A DNA stretch of 15,388 nt from DATLFP01 sp035540955 (GTDB lineage: Bacteria; Actinomycetota; Acidimicrobiia; Acidimicrobiales; CADCSY01), in contig DATLFP010000123.1 in assembly GCA_035540955.1 (NCBI GenBank), forward strand, positions 1 through 15,388, given 5' to 3'. Below the pieces are notes generated by a model. It did not search any database, was not told the DNA's origin, and saw only the letters and a program-made list of their open reading frames with translations. The stretch's first letter is position 1; each line of letters opens with the position of its first letter. The translations under genes and the position numbers were made by a program. Below are positions 13,582 through 15,388 of the stretch, one piece after another.

Positions 13582-14615
13582 GCCGTCGAGGTGTCGCGGT
13601 GGACGAGGTCGACGACGTGGCGGAGCGCGTCGGGGTCGGTCTCGGGCAGCACGCCCCAGCCGAGGTTGAACACGTGGCCGGGCCGACCGGCGTTGGCGGT
13701 GAGGATCGCCCGCACCCGCTCCTCGAGCACGTCGCGCGGCGCGAAGAGGGCGATGGGGTCGAGGTTCCCCTGGACCGGCACGTCGTCGCCGAGCAGGGCG
13801 CGGCCCTCCTCGATCGGCGTGCGCCAGTCGAGGCCGACGACGTCGGCGCCCGCCTCCCGCAGCAGGGCGACGAGGTGTTGGGTGCCGACGCCGAAGTGGA
13901 TGCGGGGCACGCCCAGGTCGGCGAGGCCGTCGAAGATGCGGGCCGACGCCGGCAGCACGTAGCGCCGGTAGTCGGCGGCCGACAGTGAGCCGACCCACGA
14001 GTCGAAGAGCTGGACGGCCTGGGCGCCGGCCGCCACCTGGGCGCGGAGGGCGGCGATGGTGATGTCGGCGAGGCGGAACGACAGGTCGGTCCAGGCGTCG
14101 GTGTCGCCCAGCATCATCGCCTTCGTGCGCCGGTAGTCGCGCGACTTGCCGCCCTCCACGAGGTAGGAGGCGACGGTGAACGGCGCCCCGGCGAAGCCGA
14201 TCAGCGGCACCTCGGGCGGCAGCTCGGCGGCGACGAGGCGGGCGGCCTCGAGGACGTAGGGGATGTCGGCGTCGGGCTCGAGCGGGCGGAGCCGGTCGAG
14301 GTCGGCGCGGGTCCGGAACGGCTCGGCCACCACGGGGCCGGCGCCGGGGGTGACCTCGATGCCGGGCACGATCGCCTGCACCGGCGTGAGCAGGTCGCTG
14401 AAGAGGATGGCGGCGTCGACGCCGAGGCGGCGGACCGGCTGGAGGGTGACCTCGGCCGCGAGCTCGGGCTCGTGGATCACGTCGTCGAAGCGGGGGTGCC
14501 GCTGGCGCAGGGCCCGGTACTCGGGGAGCGACCGGCCCGCCTGGCGCATGAACCACACCGGGGTGTGCGCCGCCGGCCGCCCGTGGCACGCGGCGAGGAA
14601 CGGCGGCTCGGTCAC
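13578..14615 (-). CDS. hemE: Uroporphyrinogen III decarboxylase
   Basis: 345 aa, the normal size. It removes four carboxyl groups from uroporphyrinogen III to give coproporphyrinogen III. The signature PVWFMRQAGRSLPEYR is at residues 19-34, the catalytic Asp is D74 in FSDLLTP, and GFAGAPFTVASYLVEGG (140-156) carries the active-site Tyr Y151. The C-terminal motif usually written NLGHG is NLGWG here, with W320 in place of the conserved His (codon TGG on the minus strand, 13658-13656). GTG at 14615 gives the usual N terminus; an overlapping ATG 8 bases upstream is out of frame. No Shine-Dalgarno sequence is seen, and CAACAT 6 bases before the GTG could be a -10 for a leaderless message. First gene of the heme operon. 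Confidence 0.94.
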   Translation of the reverse strand: MTEPPFLAACHGRPAAHTPVWFMRQAGRSLPEYRALRQRHPRFDDVIHEPELAAEVTLQPVRRLGVDAAILFSDLLTPVQAIVPGIEVTPGAGPVVAEPFRTRADLDRLRPLEPDADIPYVLEAARLVAAELPPEVPLIGFAGAPFTVASYLVEGGKSRDYRRTKAMMLGDTDAWTDLSFRLADITIAALRAQVAAGAQAVQLFDSWVGSLSAADYRRYVLPASARIFDGLADLGVPRIHFGVGTQHLVALLREAGADVVGLDWRTPIEEGRALLGDDVPVQGNLDPIALFAPRDVLEERVRAILTANAGRPGHVFNLGWGVLPETDPDALRHVVDLVHRDTSTA

Positions 14616-14682
14616 CCGGCCATGTTGCACGGCCCCGGACCCCCGAGCCGAGTCGCCCGCCACCGCCACCCCGCTCCGGTGC

Positions 14683-14714
14683 CGATCCACCCCTGGTTCT
14701 CCGGGGGTGGATCG
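14683..14714. promoter_or_regulatory. Long perfect-looking hairpin between hemE and the helicase gene
   Basis: Arms of 14 bp at 14683-14696 and 14701-14714 enclose a TTCT loop. All pairs match except one T-G position (14694/14703), and the outer 11 bp are perfect (core GATCCACCCC / GGGGTGGATC). It lies 68 bp upstream of hemE and 32 bp upstream of the -10-like TACGAT of the helicase gene. No T-run follows on either strand, so it is more likely an operator or a 5'-leader structure than a terminator. Confidence 0.5.
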
Positions 14715-14745
14715 ACGCAGAACGTCGCGGTGGGGAGCTTGCGGG

Positions 14746-14751
14746 TACGAT
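14746..14751 (+). promoter_or_regulatory. -10-like element of the helicase gene
   Basis: TACGAT fits the actinobacterial TANNNT -10 form. Transcription would begin near 14758, after the ATG at 14750, which argues for the later TTG start at 14792. No good -35 hexamer is visible. Inferred only. Confidence 0.4.
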
Positions 14752-14781
14752 GTACGACCCCCCGAACGCGGTGGGCTTCGC

Positions 14782-14787
14782 AAGGAG
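14782..14787 (+). promoter_or_regulatory. Ribosome binding site deciding the helicase start
   Basis: AAGGAG, 4 bases before a TTG at 14792 that is in frame with the helicase. The resulting N terminus, MAGHPDLQAEQAY, suits the HelD family better than the 14-residue extension from the ATG at 14750. Confidence 0.6.
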
Positions 14788-14791
14788 CGGC

Positions 14792-15388
14792 TTGGCCGGA
14801 CACCCCGATCTCCAGGCTGAACAGGCCTACATCGACGAGGCGTACGCGCACCTCCAGGACGCGCGTCAGAAGGCGCTCGACCTCCGGCGCCTGAGCACGA
14901 CCGGGCCGGGGGGCACCCACCAGGCCCGCTACGAGAGCGAGATCGTCGAGGACACCATCCGGGCCCGGCTCGCCCAGCTCGAGTTGGGTGACGACCTGGC
15001 GCTCGTGTTCGGGCGCATCGACCCGGGCGACTCCGAGGACCGCTGGTACATCGGCCGGGTCGCGGTGGCCGACGGTGAGCAGGAGCCGGTGGTGGTCGAC
15101 TGGCGGGCGCCGGTGGCCCGGTAGAACGGCTCGGCCACCGGGCGCGATCCGATGGGCCTCGCCCGGCGGCGCCACTTCGCCACGCGGGGCCGGCGCCTCC
15201 TCGACATCGAGGACGAGATCTTCGACGGCAGCACCGAGGGCGGTGGGCTGGTCGGCACGTCCGCGCTCATGGCCGCGCTCGAGCGGGGCCGGACGGGCCG
15301 GCTCGGCGACATCGTGGCCACCATCCAGACCGAGCAGGACGAGATCATCCGCGACGAGCTCGGCGGCGTCCTCGTCGTCCAGGGCGGG
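14792..15388 (+). pseudogene. helD: HelD/HelR-type RNA polymerase-recycling helicase, 5' part, frame broken by a 14-bp inversion
   Basis: HelD-family proteins are UvrD-like ATPases that push into RNA polymerase and release stalled complexes; the actinobacterial HelR type also protects against rifamycins. Seen here: an N-terminal coiled-coil segment (HPDLQAEQAYIDEAYAHLQD), then YIGRVAVADG and VVVDWRAPVA. The frame stops at TAG 15122-15124 after 110 codons. The same frame continues after the stop with ATGRDPMGLARRRHF, LLDIEDEIFD and IQTEQDEIIRDELGGVLVVQ, leading into the expected Walker A just past the window end. Inverting 15119-15132 turns R-stop-NGS into EPFYR and gives an unbroken family sequence. 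It is either a recent loss, one state of a switch, or an artefact. The 3' part is outside the window. TTG 14792 is preferred as start because of the AAGGAG site. Family call is firm for the combined frame. Confidence 0.83.
15110..15141. repeat. Inverted repeats flanking a flipped 14-bp segment in the helicase gene
   Basis: Perfect 9-bp arms CCGGTGGCC (15110-15118) and GGCCACCGG (15133-15141) enclose CGGTAGAACGGCTC (15119-15132). The next outward pair (15109/15142) mismatches. As given, the centre contains the in-frame TAG. Its reverse complement, GAGCCGTTCTACCG, reads Glu-Pro-Phe-Tyr-Arg in the helicase frame. Because the arms are identical when inverted, the true breakpoints could be anywhere inside them. 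Confidence 0.9.

Noticed and set aside
14750..14791. ATG at 14750 as start of the helicase gene
   Set aside because: It overlaps a -10-like TACGAT and lacks a ribosome site, while the TTG at 14792 has AAGGAG and a better family N terminus.
14929..15348. Minus-strand open frame containing PVAEPFYRATG
   Set aside because: Not a gene. The HelD-like peptide appears there only because the 14-bp segment with its inverted-repeat arms is flipped; the rest of the frame is noise. It served as confirmation of the inversion.
1..15388. tRNA, rRNA, insertion sequences, phage genes or CRISPR arrays
   Set aside because: None seen. All space is filled by chromosomal-type genes with uniform base composition and no transposase, integrase or repeat array.

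Overview
The window is about 15.4 kb of very GC-rich DNA with dense gene packing, many GTG starts and repeated 4-base GTGA/ATGA gene overlaps. This points to a high-GC actinobacterium. The tightly linked heme genes, the SigC-like ECF sigma factor, the HelD-type RNA polymerase helicase and the class E-like sortase all fit that; Acidimicrobiia is a reasonable guess but not proven from this window.

Layout: (1) 1-2686, minus: a probable glycolipid/glycan operon of GT4 glycosyltransferase, SAM methyltransferase and an (alpha/alpha)-barrel 'prenyltransferase-like' protein cut by the window start. A perfect 7+2+7 palindrome (TetR-type operator shape) lies just upstream of the first gene. (2) 2757-4300, minus: MOSC-domain protein overlapping an aldose 1-epimerase-like protein. 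(3) 4325-5340, plus: D-aminoacyl-tRNA deacylase (dtd) followed by a CX5R phosphatase. It diverges from the MOSC gene across only 24 bp, where two opposed -10-like hexamers overlap. (4) 5232-9214, minus: small zinc-finger anti-sigma factor, CopC-CopD fusion, YcnI copper protein and an Lnt-like acyltransferase whose catalytic Cys position is Ser. (5) 9234-10813, plus: SigC-like ECF sigma factor and a conserved-looking membrane protein with a WHDH motif, diverging from the anti-sigma gene across 19 bp. Blocks 4 and 5 look like one copper-related regulon. (6) 10704-14615, minus: hemE, hemH/cpfC, hemY/cgoX and a sortase, the core of the coproporphyrin-dependent heme pathway plus one cell-surface enzyme. 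(7) 14792-15388, plus: the start of a HelD/HelR-type RNA polymerase-recycling helicase, running off the window.

The most striking observation is in block 7. The helicase frame is stopped by a TAG at 15122. Replacing the 14 bp at 15119-15132 with its reverse complement removes the stop and restores the expected family sequence (VAEPFYRATG). Those 14 bp sit exactly between perfect 9-bp inverted repeats. This is a micro-inversion: an invertible switch, a template-switch mutation or a sequencing/assembly artefact, and long reads would tell them apart. Other notable points are the Cys-to-Ser change in Lnt, a His-to-Trp change in the HemE C-terminal NLGHG motif, a strong 14-bp hairpin between hemE and the helicase, and two convergent gene pairs that overlap by about 110 bp.
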